Assembly: GCF_042477335.2 (NCBI RefSeq)
Contig: NC_091262.1
Span: 44,365,001 to 44,429,000 of the forward strand
Length of the DNA: 64,000 nt
Source of the DNA: Ovis canadensis
Lineage: Eukaryota; Chordata; Mammalia; Artiodactyla; Bovidae
Reading direction: 5' to 3'
Made by a program: the position numbers and the translations under genes. The notes under the pieces were generated by a model. That model saw only the letters and a program-made list of their open reading frames with translations, ran no database searches and was not told the origin of the DNA. Shown here piece after piece: positions 37,001 to 47,059 of the stretch (its first letter is position 1; each line of letters opens with the position of its first letter).

Positions 37001-37670
37001 GAGCGGTGCCCCAGCTCACCTGGCTGTGAATTGCAGGCCTAGGTTTGGCGGCCTATGCCATTCTCTTGCAGCCAAGACCACGTTTCTAGCTCAGGGGTTC
37101 CTTGAGTATTACTAACACAACATCTCAGGTGTCTCTCAGGACAGACAGCTGCTTCCTAGAAGGCACTTCTACACCCTTTCCAAGGATATCCCACCTGACT
37201 GTTGATTACTGGATCCCAGGGCTCAGTGGCCCCGGGCGCATTGCTCTCTTGAAATCACTTGAAAAGAGACAGAACCACTTCAGAAATGTCCAGTATGACA
37301 TACCACCACCCCCACTTCAGTTTAATTTAAAAAACCGAAGCCAGGAAACTTGCATTTTTTATGTCAGCACTCCCAGGTTCCAGAAGCAAAGGAAAACTGC
37401 ACACAATATAATTCTATACCCTAGTTGCCTCTCTGCCAGCGCAGAGCTCAAGGGAGGGGGGAAAAAAAAAATTCTTAGCGCTGAGCATGAACACACAGCA
37501 CAGGAAATTGAATGTCTGTTACAAAGAGTTTTTAACAGGGCAGTAAGTGCCCTTATTAGCGATATGCCTTAAACATTTTTGCACAGACATCTGCACTGAT
37601 TGGTTTTCCTTCCCTGCAGACGTTTGGCGCCGATGACGTGGTCTGCACGAGGATTTATGTTCGGGAATGA
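30984..37670 (+). CDS. CRABP1: CRABP1, cellular retinoic acid-binding protein 1 (four exons, spliced)
   Basis: The spliced CDS joins 30984-31053, 31596-31774, 33799-33912 and 37620-37670: 414 nt, 137 residues plus stop, the usual CRABP1 length. The product opens with [16 protein letters not shown] and ends CTRIYVRE. It is a cytosolic intracellular lipid-binding protein: a ten-strand beta-barrel with a helix-turn-helix lid that binds all-trans retinoic acid, limits its free level and delivers it to CYP26-type oxidation. Visible hallmarks are the family signature [18 protein letters not shown] at residues 6-23 and the carboxylate-binding triad Arg112, Arg132 and Tyr134 (numbered with Met1). Lys21, Arg30 and Lys31 of the lid are present. 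The ATG sits in a strong Kozak context (gccaccATGc). All introns are GT-AG and no frame break is seen, so this is the real gene, not a retrocopy. CRABP2 is excluded by the close residue match to CRABP1. Confidence 0.98.
31054..31595 (+). other. CRABP1: CRABP1 intron 1
   Basis: 542-bp GT-AG intron. It is GC-rich at both ends, and a MIR-like piece (ccctctctgagcctcagttt) lies at about 31385-31445. No other feature is seen. Confidence 0.95.
31596..31774 (+). CDS. CRABP1: CRABP1 coding exon 2
   Basis: 179 nt, coding the end of Gly24 to Arg83. The acceptor is ...cttcccggggcag|GT and the donor AGG|GTGAGG. It carries the rest of the lid helix ([12 protein letters not shown]), strands B-D, and Arg60. 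Synonymous third positions are G/C-rich, in keeping with the CpG island that reaches this exon. It ends at a codon boundary (phase 0). Confidence 0.97.
31775..33798 (+). other. CRABP1: CRABP1 intron 2
   Basis: 2024-bp GT-AG intron. The CpG island continues to about 32250, including a (GGA)n stretch at 32106-32121. A 17-nt poly(A) run is at about 33210-33226 and a short (TG)n at 33570-33588. No young SINE or LINE is seen. Confidence 0.95.
33799..33912 (+). CDS. CRABP1: CRABP1 coding exon 3
   Basis: 114 nt, exactly 38 codons, residues 84-121 (SLPTWENEN to ANDELIL). It includes Arg112, one of the two arginines that hold the retinoate carboxylate. The acceptor tttcctgcccgcag and donor CTG|GTGAGT are both strong. 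Confidence 0.97.
34370..34776. repeat. Two C-rich tracts in CRABP1 intron 3
   Basis: 34370-34411 and 34725-34776 are runs of CCCC(A/G). The - strand has many GGGG runs with short loops. No repeat family is assigned. Confidence 0.8.
36321..36550 (-). mobile_element. CRABP1: Bov-tA SINE in CRABP1 intron 3
   Basis: Inverted Bov-tA with ggattctccaggcaagaata and the tRNA-like end accactgagccaccaggg. Flanks ttcaagctcttg (36309) and ttcacgctctta (36553) look like a diverged target duplication. Confidence 0.9.
37620..37670 (+). CDS. CRABP1: CRABP1 coding exon 4 (terminal)
   Basis: 51 nt including the TGA stop, coding [16 protein letters not shown]. It contributes the last beta-strand with Arg132 and Tyr134 of the ligand-binding triad. 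The acceptor is ttttccttccctgcag|AC. Intron 3 (3.7 kb) is the longest of the gene. Confidence 0.97.
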   Translation, partial: TFGADDVVCTRIYVRE

Positions 37671-37905
37671 AGGCGGCCAGCTTGCTCCAGCTTTGGGGGT
37701 GGGATGCATGTTCCCCCAAGAATGTCATAGTTCTGAGCTGCCAGCGGACCTCCTCTTCCCCGGTATTAACGTTAGGTGATCCCGATGTCCCCCCAGTAAT
37801 GCTGTAGTGTTTTCCCCAAGGCTTTGTGCCTCCGTGTCCCTGGCGCTCCATAGTCTGGCATCTGTATGGGTTCATCCGTCATTAAACTGGCTGTACACAC
37901 CTCAA
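37671..37905 (+). other. CRABP1: CRABP1 3' UTR (approximate end)
   Basis: Sequence from the stop codon to just past the probable poly(A) signal. The end point is inferred from the usual 10-30 nt spacing between ATTAAA and the cleavage site. Confidence 0.75.
37881..37886 (+). promoter_or_regulatory. CRABP1: Probable CRABP1 poly(A) signal (ATTAAA)
   Basis: ATTAAA is the commonest variant of AATAAA and the first such hexamer after the stop codon, 211 nt downstream. No AATAAA occurs between 37671 and 38000. Confidence 0.75.
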
Positions 37906-39007
37906 GGCTTTCTCCTTCTTTGGACTGCCTCTTCAGTTTCCACAAAGGTCTTGGTGATCCTGCTGACCCGAGCTCTGCACTGGTCTGCGTAGGGACTTTC
38001 GGCTTCCACCTGCTGCCCTGGTGCAGAGCTTGGAGCATACGGCAAGGGTGGTGAGCTGGGCTCCCTCTGAAAGGATTCACACTGAAGATCCAGGTGTGCT
38101 TAGACCTCCCTATGCTGGTGTTTCAACTGAATTAGTTGCTATATTGGTGGTTCCCAGCAGGAAAGTGAGGGAACGTTTGAAAGAGTTAATTGAGGAGAGC
38201 TCAGAATGAAGGGGCTATTTACACAGGCCTTTACATGGATGGGGTGAAGAGAACCAACAAAGGATGGTGAGGTACTCAGACCAGCAGTAGGGAGCTGGTA
38301 TACTCCCCTAGAGAGACGGACAGAGGAGTCATCAGACCACAGGAGCCTGGAAGAGAGACCACTACGTACAAGAGTTGTGCAGTACACAGAAGAATGTGGT
38401 CACTGCCAAAGCCCCAGTATGTGGGTAGAGCGGGGTTCAGAGGGTCAGGGAGAGTCTCCGGTTTGGAACAAGGGGGTTAAATATACTGATCACCCAACTT
38501 TCAATCTCTGATCTACTTATTCTGTCCACTGGCCAAACCCATCTGGAATCTAGAGGGCAAAAGAGTGGGCAGGTGGGGGGAGGAGGGTACTGCCCACAAG
38601 AGTTACCCTCCTAGGACAGAGACAAGAGGAGAATGGATCCCAACATGCAAAAGGACAATAATCCACAGTTACCAACTTGAACATCGAAAAATCAGGAGAA
38701 TTCATACGAAAATCTGCATTTCTATTCCCTCAGAAAAATGGGGAAAATCTGGCATCTCTTACAGGGCAACAGCTGGCTTAGCAACTTTCCCCCTTAAGTG
38801 GAACTTACACTCTCTGCCTTCCCATGGGCCCCACCATTGCCCCTGCCCTCATCTGCATTGCTTGCCTGGCTTCTCAGGCATCTCTCCCTGCCATCCTAGG
38901 CACAGGGGTTCTTGGCAAAGCCAGGCCAGAGTCGGCTGGGGAGTTGGCTGTGTGGGCATGGGTGAGGCCCAGTTTAGATGACTGGTTTAAGGTGACCCTA
39001 AAGAGCT
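37906..39007. other. Intergenic, downstream of CRABP1
   Basis: Unique sequence without gene signals. Confidence 0.55.
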
Positions 39008-39212
39008 CACCCTGGGTGGCTCAGATGGGAAAGAATCTGCCTGCAATGCAGGAGACCCTGGGTTTGATGGGTGGGGAAGATCCCCTGGAGAAGGAAATGA
39101 CAACCCACTCCAGTATTCTTGCCTGGAGAATTCCATGCAAAGAGGAGTCTGATGGGTTACAATCCACGGGACTGCAAAGAGTCGGACACGACTGAGCGAC
39201 TTAATACTTTCA
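39008..39212 (+). mobile_element. Bov-tA SINE
   Basis: tRNA-Glu-like head gtggctcagatgggaaagaa, body cactccagtattcttgcctg and end gtcggacacgactgagcgac. Confidence 0.92.
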
Positions 39213-39652
39213 GTTTCAACGAGTTCATACCCTGATGGGCAGACACCTAAGGCCCAGGTGCCACCACCTGTATGTAAACGAGGACACCTTTACCTGACTT
39301 ATCACACCGCCGCAGTCCAGAACCCTACTTTGCTGATGAAAACTTTGGCTCTTTCTCAAAGATTCTACTACTTACATGTAGGAGCAGTTGCCTAATGGTT
39401 TCTTGGAGGAACGGGGCTGGAGTGGCACCTCTAAGGAAGGGGAGAACTGGGACTGTCTGAAGCACCACTTTACTTAGACTCAGAACAGAGGCTGTAGCCT
39501 GTTTCTCTTGAATCCTTTTCTTCATTTTCCAGAGAAAAAGGCACAGAGTTTCTCACCCCTCTTGGAACACTGTTCACAGGACATTAGCATGGGACCCAAT
39601 ATGGGAATTGCTGCTATAATTTTCAACCTTTAAATATTTATGTGTACACACA

Positions 39653-39855
39653 TTGGTGGCTCAGATGGTAAAGAATCTGCCTGCAACGTGGGAGACTCAG
39701 CTGCCATCCCTGGGTTGTGAAGATCCCCTGGAGGAGGGCATGGGAACCCACTCCAGTATTCTCCCCTGGAGAATTCCACGGACAGAGGAGCCTGGTGCGC
39801 TACAGTCCGTGGGGTTACAGAGTCGGACACGACTGAGCAACTCACAGACACGTTA
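39653..39855 (+). mobile_element. Bov-tA SINE
   Basis: Head ggtggctcagatggtaaaga, body cactccagtattctcccctg and end gtcggacacgactgagcaac. Confidence 0.92.
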
Positions 39856-40139
39856 CATATGATATATAATTTACACATACATGTAGGATGAACACCTACA
39901 CAAAATACCACTGTCATCAGATTAACCTCACTATGATGCTATTCTAAACATGTCACTCGTCTGCTCAGCAAACCCACGGTCTGCGACAGAAAGGTCAAAC
40001 TCTCTGGCGCCCTCCATGTCTTGGTCTCAACAGGTGAAACAAAGAATGAGGGTTTTGGTGTCTGTCACACCTGGCTTCAACTCCTGGCCACACCTTTGGT
40101 TTGCAAGTACAAGCAACCCAACCCCAACCAGCCCCAGCA

Positions 40140-40502
40140 TAAAGGAACATACTCTGAGACAACACAGCTGAACCTTGAAAACGTTACGCTAAGTGCAAGA
40201 AGCCAGTAACAAAGGACCTCATAGTGTATGGTTCCACTTCTATGAAATGTCCAGGACAGATGAATCCATACAGACACAGGGCGGACTGGTGGTTGCCTAA
40301 GGCTGGACATAATGGGAGGAAATGGGAGTAAAAAGTTTCTTAGGGGTGTGGGGGCTGGTGATAATGAAAATGTTCTAAAATTGATGTGGTGGTAGTTGCA
40401 CAACTCTACAAACACAAAAAACCACTGAATTGCGCATTCTAAATGGATGAATTATATACGAATTATCTTAATAAAGCTATTGCTTTTTTTTTTTTTTTTT
40501 TA
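40140..40502 (+). mobile_element. Old L1M 3' end followed by a T-rich run
   Basis: Contains ggttccacttctatgaaatg, ctggtggttgcctaaggctg, aaccactgaattgcgcattc and aataaagctattgc. It is followed by about 18 T, where an L1 would have an A tail. Confidence 0.72.
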
Positions 40503-40803
40503 AGGAAGTGCTGACCTGGTTGTGAAGAATGCTGGGGAAACTCTCAGGATTCAAGCAGAAGCTTCCAGAGCTGGGCCTTAAGCCCTCTACCCCTCCATCT
40601 CTGACTCCATTTTGACTTCTTTATAGAACTGATTCAGGTCATATGACCACCCCTGGACCAATCACAATTGAGGGAAAACACAGTACAGTGATTGGCCAGG
40701 CCTAAGACATGTGACCTCTCCTGGGCTAGTGGGCAGAACCTTTTAGAAAAGGAATAGCGGGGAAAGAACTGGGAGGAAGGAAGTGATTAAGCTATCCTCC
40801 GTC

Positions 40804-40957
40804 ATTTCAGTTCAGTTCAGTTCAGTCGCTCAGTCGTGTCCGACTCTTTGCGACCCCATGAATCGCAGCACGCCAGGCCTCCCTGTCCATCACCAACTCC
40901 CGGAGTTCACTCAGACTCACGTCCATCGCGTTGGTGATGCCATCCAGCCATCTCAGC
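40804..40957 (-). mobile_element. BovB LINE 3'-terminal fragment (about 150 bp)
   Basis: Starts with four ttcag units and cgctcagtcgtgtccgactc, and stops after the ggtgatgccatccagcc segment. Confidence 0.87.
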
Positions 40958-41084
40958 TGGCTAGCAAACCTTGGACAAATTGTTTAGTCCCTTGCTATGT
41001 AAAATGAGGACAATAAAATCCATTTGGCCTGGCTGGTATGGAGATTAGTGGAATTAAGATTTGTAAAGTACTAAGTACTATCTT

Positions 41085-41289
41085 CCCTAGTGGCTTCTGG
41101 TAGAGAATCTTCCTGCTAATACAGGAGACATGGGAGACACAGGTTCCATCCCTGGGTGGGGAAGATCCCCTGGAAAAGGAAATGGCAACCCTCTCCAGTA
41201 TTCTTGCCTGAAAAACCCCATGGACAGAGAAGCCTGGCGGGCTACAGTCCATGGGGTCGCAATGTCAGACACGACCTAGCGACTGAACA
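41085..41289 (+). mobile_element. Bov-tA SINE, diverged
   Basis: Head ttccctagtggcttctggta (A box damaged), body ctccagtattcttgcctgaa and end cagacacgacctagcgactg. Confidence 0.88.
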
Positions 41290-41379
41290 ACAAAAGAGCT
41301 TTTGAGATTTCTACACAATCCTGCCCTGTAGCCACATGGGTCCAGACCCTGATTCCCACTCCTCTGAGTCTCTCAGATC

Positions 41380-41660
41380 TTTTATGTTTTCAAGGCCCGC
41401 ATTCACTTCCTCTAGGACATCTTCCCTCGATGTCTCTTGCGCCCACATCAGGCTCACAATTACAGCCTGCCTTGTGCTTGAAGGTCTTCTATTGTGGTCC
41501 TGTGTTGTCGTTCCACATCTCCTAGGTTTCTGACATTTTCTGCCAATCAGCCTGTGTGGTCCCTGAGGCCAGGAATGGCTGCTTAACCATCTCTGCCTCC
41601 TCCCCCACCACCCCCTACTGCCCCACCACAGGGCTTGGCAAATGGGGATAACTCTGTAAA
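41380..41660 (+). mobile_element. L2 3'-region fragment
   Basis: Contains ttcacttcctctaggacatc, ttccctcgatgtctcttgcg and gtccctgaggccaggaatgg. Confidence 0.5.
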
Positions 41661-42574
41661 CATGTGCTGATTATCTGACTGATGAAGGGCCAACATTTTT
41701 TATAAGATCCAAACCTTCCTGAATGGATGTCTGCAAGGAAAAGCAGACATATGGGCACAAACAGCAGTACTCAACTCAAACACCATCCAACAGTAAGAGA
41801 AATCCCTCAGGTAGGTAGTATATATAATACACATAGCATATTATATCTCAGAGGCAGGGGGATAGAGATTGCAAGACTCATTTAAAATAAAAGTGTGAAT
41901 AGTGCAGGAAGCCCTGCTCAGGAGCAGGAAAACTTGGAAGAAGCAAACTTACGGATTGCTTGTCCCAGCACCCCTTCCACCCACCTCTCACGCTAGAGGC
42001 TGGGAAAGTCAATGCTTTTTTTCCCAGCCTGCATTGTAACTAGCATTGAGCATGTGACCCAGTTCTGGCTAATAAAACATAAATGTAAGTCTTCCAGAAG
42101 TCTTCCAGGCAAGACTTTTCCTTCCTGATAAGAGAGGAGAGCTTGAGAAGGTAACATCTTACTGCCTCTCAATATGGTATGTGATTGTGATGCCTGGAGC
42201 TGGTGCAACCATCTTATAACCATGGGGAAAGGAGATGTTAGCTCAGACTCATTGAGATAGTACAACCCCTACCTCTCTTTGGATGTATTGCTATGTGATC
42301 TAAAAAAAAAGAAAAAAGCCCTTCTTTTTTTAAGCCTGTTAATTCGGTGGTTTCCATACTTGCAAGTAAAAGCATTTCAAACTGATACACTGAGGTGATG
42401 GAAAGGACAGGGGCCTGTCTGGATCGCAGTTTTCTAGGAAGTCTTGTCTTGATGATGACTACCAGTGTTATGGAACTAGACAATGTGCCATCTTGCTTAA
42501 AGGAAAAAATAATGTCAAAATATTCTGTGGCAGTTAAGATTCTTTGCATATTGTAGCATCTTTCTTAATTCCCT

Positions 42575-42776
42575 TTTTTATTAAAAAAATTTTAAATTAA
42601 ATTTATTTATTTGGCTGCACTGGTCTTAGTTGCAATAGGTGGGATCTTCGATCTTCCTTGGGGCATGTGAACTCTTAGCTGTGGTATATGGGATCTGGTT
42701 CCCTGACCAAGGATTGAGCCCAGGCCCTCTGCATTGGGAACACTGGAGTCAGCCACTGGACCACCAGAAGTCCCTC
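42575..42776 (-). mobile_element. CHR-type SINE
   Basis: Contains atttatttatttggctgcac, gttccctgaccaaggattga and tggaccaccagaagtccc. Confidence 0.84.
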
Positions 42777-43354
42777 AAATTCCCTTTTACTTCATCATCT
42801 TCTCCTCATCATGGCAGCCAACATTTCCAAATGAACAGCGGATGTTATCAAGAAAATGGAGGGCAACCAGCCTGCCAATGCAACCTGTCGCACCACCAGT
42901 CTAACCCCACCCACTGCTTTCAGAGCCATCTGTTCTCTGGGAATACACTCCAGGGCTCTTCCCTCCTTTACTTTAAAGCTCATTTGTGTCTGGAAATTCC
43001 TTGGATCATCTCAAAAATGTCTCTTACATCTATATCTGCCCTCCCCAATGTCCAGCAAACTATCTCCTCTAAGATAAAAGAAAAGCAGTATGTCACTGGG
43101 TGAAAAATTATTCTTTGCAAAGTCCCCGATGGTCAGATAAATGTGGGTCAGAGTAGATTTGAAGTCTTCTCTGACTGAAAACCCTTAAATTGATTGGACA
43201 GTTGTGCTTATCCCAACTCATCAGGGCCGCTTTGCTTTTAAGTGCTCTCAACCGTGAAGAGATGAAACTCAGAGAAGAGAAATGATTTGCCCAGGGTTAT
43301 CATTGTAGGTGCTTGTCAAGATCAGGAAGACTTCTTTCTCTGGATTGAGAGGTG

Positions 43355-44180
43355 TATTTTTTTTAACTCTTTATTATAGAAAATCTCTAGCATACACAAA
43401 AATAGAATTGTATAATGATTCCCCATATACCCGCCACCCAGCTTCAACAACCATTATGTCCCGTCTTGTTTCATCTATCCTCTCCTCTCCTGGATTATTT
43501 TGAAGCAGATTCCAGACATTTTAAGATTCTACTTACATGTATTTCAGTATATTGTCTCTAGATGTTAATAATTACCTTAAAAGTAACTATAATATCATTC
43601 TCACATTTTGGAAATTAAAAATAATTCCTAATATCATCAAATATCTTATCAGTGTTCAGAATTTCCAGTCTCATAATTTTTTTCTTCCTATTTGTTCAAA
43701 TCAGGATTGAAATAGCCATACTTTGTGACTGTCTGATACCTCTCTTAAGTCTCTTTGAATCTGTAAGTTCCCCTCTACCTCATCTTTTTTTTTTTTTTTA
43801 CAGTGTATTTGTGGGAGAAACAGGTTGTTTGTCTTGAAATTTTCCTATAGTCTAAATTTTGATGATTACATTTCCATGGTGTTTAACATGTTTTGTTTCT
43901 CCTGTATTTCTTGAGAAGTGGTAGTTAGAGCCACAAGCTCATTTAGATTCAGGTTTGATTTTCTTGGCAAGAATACTGCAGAGGTCGTGGGTCTGCTGTA
44001 CATCCCTCAGTGGACTCGTGATGTCTGCCTCTCTGTGATATTAGCAGCCACTAGTGACCATTGCCTAGAGTCATGGTTTCACTAGAGGTTGAAACCTGGG
44101 GCTATTCTACTTCTATCATTGTTTCTCCACTTTTGAGCTAGAATATTTCCATTAGAAGATAATTCCTCTCATCTACTATG
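43355..44180. mobile_element. Old L1M 3' portion
   Basis: Long AT-rich block with ttgtataatgattccccata, acccgccacccagcttcaac, ttgaagcagattccagacat, attcctaatatcatcaaata and ctgtatttcttgagaagtgg. This order is typical of an old L1M 3' region. Confidence 0.65.
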
Positions 44181-44183
44181 TGA

Positions 44184-44213
44184 TTGGAGAAGGCAATGGC
44201 ACCCCACTCCATC
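44184..44213 (+). mobile_element. 30-bp Bov-A fragment
   Basis: gattggagaaggcaatggca and ccccactcc match an internal Bov-A piece, isolated just before a complete Bov-tA. Confidence 0.7.
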
Positions 44214-44233
44214 ATGAGGCATAGTTTATATAG

Positions 44234-44443
44234 AAAGTGAAAGTGAAAGTCAGTCAGTCAAGTCTGACTCTTTGTGAACCCATGTACTGTAGCAAGCCAA
44301 GCTCCTCTGTCAATGGAATTCTCCAGGCCAGAATACTGGAGTGGGTAGCCATTCCCTCCTCCGGGGGAATCTTCCCAACTCAGGGATTGAAGGTCTACCA
44401 CATCAAAGGCAGATTCTTTACCGTCTGAGCCACCAGGGAAGCC
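44234..44443 (-). mobile_element. Bov-tA SINE with target duplication
   Basis: Inverted Bov-tA ending gagccaccagggaagcc. tttatatag occurs at 44225-44233 and again at 44444-44452, a 9-bp target-site duplication. Confidence 0.92.
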
Positions 44444-44599
44444 TTTATATAGGAAAGGCAGAATCAATGTTTGATTCTTTCCCTGTATTTACCAGTTTTC
44501 AAAGTAATGTATTGGTCCTCTTGACATCTTTTAAAAGAGAGCAATGTGTTTTTGATGAGTTGTTTGTTTGTTTGTCTGTTGTTTGGTTGGTTTGGGTTT

Positions 44600-44723
44600 T
44601 GTTTTTGTTTTTCTTTGCCACACCATGCGACATGTGGAATCTCAGTTCCTAACCAGGGATCATACCGGTGCCCCCTGCATTCAAAGCATTCAAAGTGCCG
44701 CCTGGACCACCAGGGAAGCCCCT
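44600..44723 (-). mobile_element. CHR-type SINE fragment
   Basis: Contains gccacaccatgcgacatgtg, gttcctaaccagggatcata and ggaccaccagggaagcccc. Confidence 0.78.
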
Positions 44724-44739
44724 GTTTTTGCTTTCTTTT

Positions 44740-45110
44740 GGAAAGTCACTCTGAATTTGTAGAGCTAAACATAGTTGACGTGTTTTAACTCATCACAGTT
44801 GCTATCCTTATAGATGCTGAAAGTGGCCCAGCTTTGGCCAGTGAGAGCCTTTTCAAATTGACTCTTGAGTCCTTCAGGAGGGCCCCGGTCATCTTTGGTA
44901 AATTCCTTGCTGTTTGTTATGACATGGTGTTCCAGGCTCATTCTGTGTGTTTCCTGCTCCAGACCTGGAATCACCCATTTCTTCAAGAAGTCCAGTCCTT
45001 CTGGAAGGCAATGGGATTTATCAATAGAAGCCACAGTTTCGGAGCCAGGGGAGGAGTCTAATTTGGAAGCCAGAATTCTAGGACCCAAGAGGCAAGTACT
45101 AGACAGAAGA
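44740..45110. mobile_element. Old L1M 3' UTR-type fragment
   Basis: Contains tgttccaggctcattctgtg, tcctgctccagacctggaat, cacccatttcttcaagaagt and tttatcaatagaagccacag, a pattern of the conserved L1M 3' region. The 107-codon - strand frame here is a by-product. Confidence 0.6.
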
Positions 45111-46104
45111 GTTACTCTGTAGTCCTGTGTTCCTTTATCTTTTGCCCAAGACAGTGCTAAACAACATTCAGATGTTACTAACGCTGTCTGTGGTCAGTTT
45201 TCTGAGAATGACATCTCTTCCTTTTTACTCAGAAATGTGAGTAGTTTCTGACCAACCCCTTTGTAGTAGAGGCAGTAGATTGGGAAACATCTGTATGCAA
45301 TTCAGCACCAAGCTCTGAGGGCATCTGCTTTCACAAGCATGTGACTTGATGCACAGTGGTTACTTCCAATCAAACCTCTCTTTACTCCATGGGAGGCGGG
45401 ATTAATGTTCCATCCTTTTGTAGGAAAATTAAGCACAATTTCTGGGCAAAGGGCAAATTCTCACAAGGGTTCTGCAAATATTATGCATCATATTTGTTAC
45501 AACTGGGTAATTTATCTTTCTGGGAAAGTTACCTACAGGACTTGGAGAAATTTACTTAATAAGAAAATAGATGACAGTCACAATTGTATAATTCCATTTG
45601 TTTCCAGAAGAGGAAAACTCATCAATTATGGTGAGTGAAGGGGAGGGCCTCGGGGTCCCTAAAGTGGAATTTTATCAGGGTCTCCAAGAATAGGCATACT
45701 CAGGGGAAGTGAGATTTGGGGATTGTAGCATTAAAAAAAATTGGCTTTGCAAACAATGTGCAAGAAAAAAATCATTGAATCATGGACTTTTACAAAGAAC
45801 ATAATGAAATGTGAAAACTCTGAGACTCAAAGTTTGGGGGTAAACCCAATTTTCAGAAATACACACAACAAAATTAACACTGAGTTTGTTTTTTCTTTTT
45901 TCTCTCCCTATCAGGAATAGGTTCAGAAAATATTAAGTTCCCTAGGTCATTAAAAAAAATAATAACTGTAATGATATAGTTGAATGCAAAGAGCACATGA
46001 GAGGATCATAATTGTAAGACTGGCTTTGCCACTAATTTGCTTTGTGAGTAAGTTGCTCTTATTCTTGACATCCCCTCCCTGAGGCTCTACTCCCCATCTG
46101 TGCA
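45111..46104. other. Intergenic, AT-rich, nothing recognised
   Basis: No named repeat or gene. It may contain further old L1 remains, given the L1M pieces on both sides. Confidence 0.45.
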
Positions 46105-46645
46105 GAGCAGAGGTTGCCAAATGTGAACAGAGGCTGGACTGGCTGCATATGAATCACCAGAGGGAATCAAAAATGTCCACCAACAGAGAAATGGTTAAAC
46201 CAACCACAATAAACCACAGCATGGAATTCTCTGCAGCTGTCAAGGAGAATGAGGCATATGCATGTGTACTGATGTGAAAAGATGTCCAAGCTATATCGTT
46301 TTTAAAAATGAGTGACGATCTTGTTTAATGGGAAAAATAAAAGCTACATGGTCAGCTGTTTTCAGGACAAATACAAAACCCTTGAGGACACACACCAAAC
46401 TGCTAAATAGCAGTTCCCTCTGAGAATTGGCTGTCTTTAACTCTCATTATTTCTGTATTGCTGGAATTCATTTAGAAAGAGTATGTATTACTTTTGTAAT
46501 TTAAAACAAATTTTCATTTAAAAAGTAAGAGATCCTGATTCTTGTCGAGGTTTGGGATAGAGCCTAGGAATCTGAATTTCTTTGTGTTTCCCCAAGTGAT
46601 TGCTAATAGAAAAACTGAACCCATGATCACAAAGTTCTCGTGGCT
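46105..46645 (+). mobile_element. MER5-like relic split by an L1M 3' fragment
   Basis: MER5-like halves lie at about 46105-46160 (aggctggactggctgcatat, gaatcacca) and 46530-46645 (gagcctaggaatctgaattt, ccaagtgattgctaatag). Between them is an L1M-like segment (46165-46515; aatggttaaaccaaccaca, gcatggaattctctgcagct). Confidence 0.6.
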
Positions 46646-46784
46646 CCTAACACTATGACCCCATGAAGTTTTTTGACTCAAGACTTTGGGGAAAGGAAGA
46701 GAAGGACCAAAGAGGAGAAAAGAAGACAGCAACAAGCCACAATAGTGGAAGCAGAGATAACAATGACCAAGGTGTATGGCTGTG

Positions 46785-46998
46785 TACAGTGTCCAGCACT
46801 GTTCACACATGCATCCTTTGTGACATGCACAGCAATCTTGGGACATAGGCAAGTCAGGTAATATCAGTGTCCCATTTTATAGGTAGGAGCACTGAGGTTT
46901 AGAAAGGTTAAGTCCTTGGAGTGAGTTACCCAGTTTGTAAATGGCAGAGCTGGGATTACAATCCTGGGCTGTCTGACCCCAGAACCAATGCTTTTTCT
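46785..46998 (-). repeat. MIR relic
   Basis: cccattttataggtaggagc, ctgaggtttagaaaggttaa and gtaaatggcagagctgggat. It abuts the POU5F1 pseudogene 3' end. Confidence 0.75.
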
Positions 46999-47059
46999 AC
47001 CACTGGTGACATGAAATGTTTCCCTTGCAGTGATCACCAGAGATTGTGTTCATTTTTCT

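Larger units (their letters stand above)
33913..37619 (+). other. CRABP1: CRABP1 intron 3
   Basis: 3707-bp GT-AG intron. It contains two C-rich tracts (34370-34411 and 34725-34776) that are G-quadruplex-prone on the - strand. A Bov-tA on the - strand (36321-36550) is the only young repeat. The stretch 34800-36300 is unique sequence with an AT-rich block, near 36140-36240, of possible regulatory nature. No embedded gene is seen. Confidence 0.93.
39213..43354. other. Intergenic gaps between SINEs and LINEs
   Basis: Bases 39213-39652, 40503-40803, 41661-42574 and 42777-43354 contain no recognised feature. Open frames there (such as 42639-43103) cross a CHR SINE and are not genes. Confidence 0.5.

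Noticed and set aside
40806-40830. Short direct repeats (ttcag)n as a possible CRISPR or minisatellite
   Set aside because: They are the terminal repeats of BovB, and the genome is mammalian. No CRISPR array exists here.
42639-43103. 154-codon + strand frame
   Set aside because: It begins in an inverted CHR SINE and continues into unique sequence with no domain.
44765-45088. 107-codon - strand frame as a possible gene
   Set aside because: The nucleotide sequence follows the conserved L1M 3' region (tgttccaggctcattctgtg and following words), so the frame is incidental.
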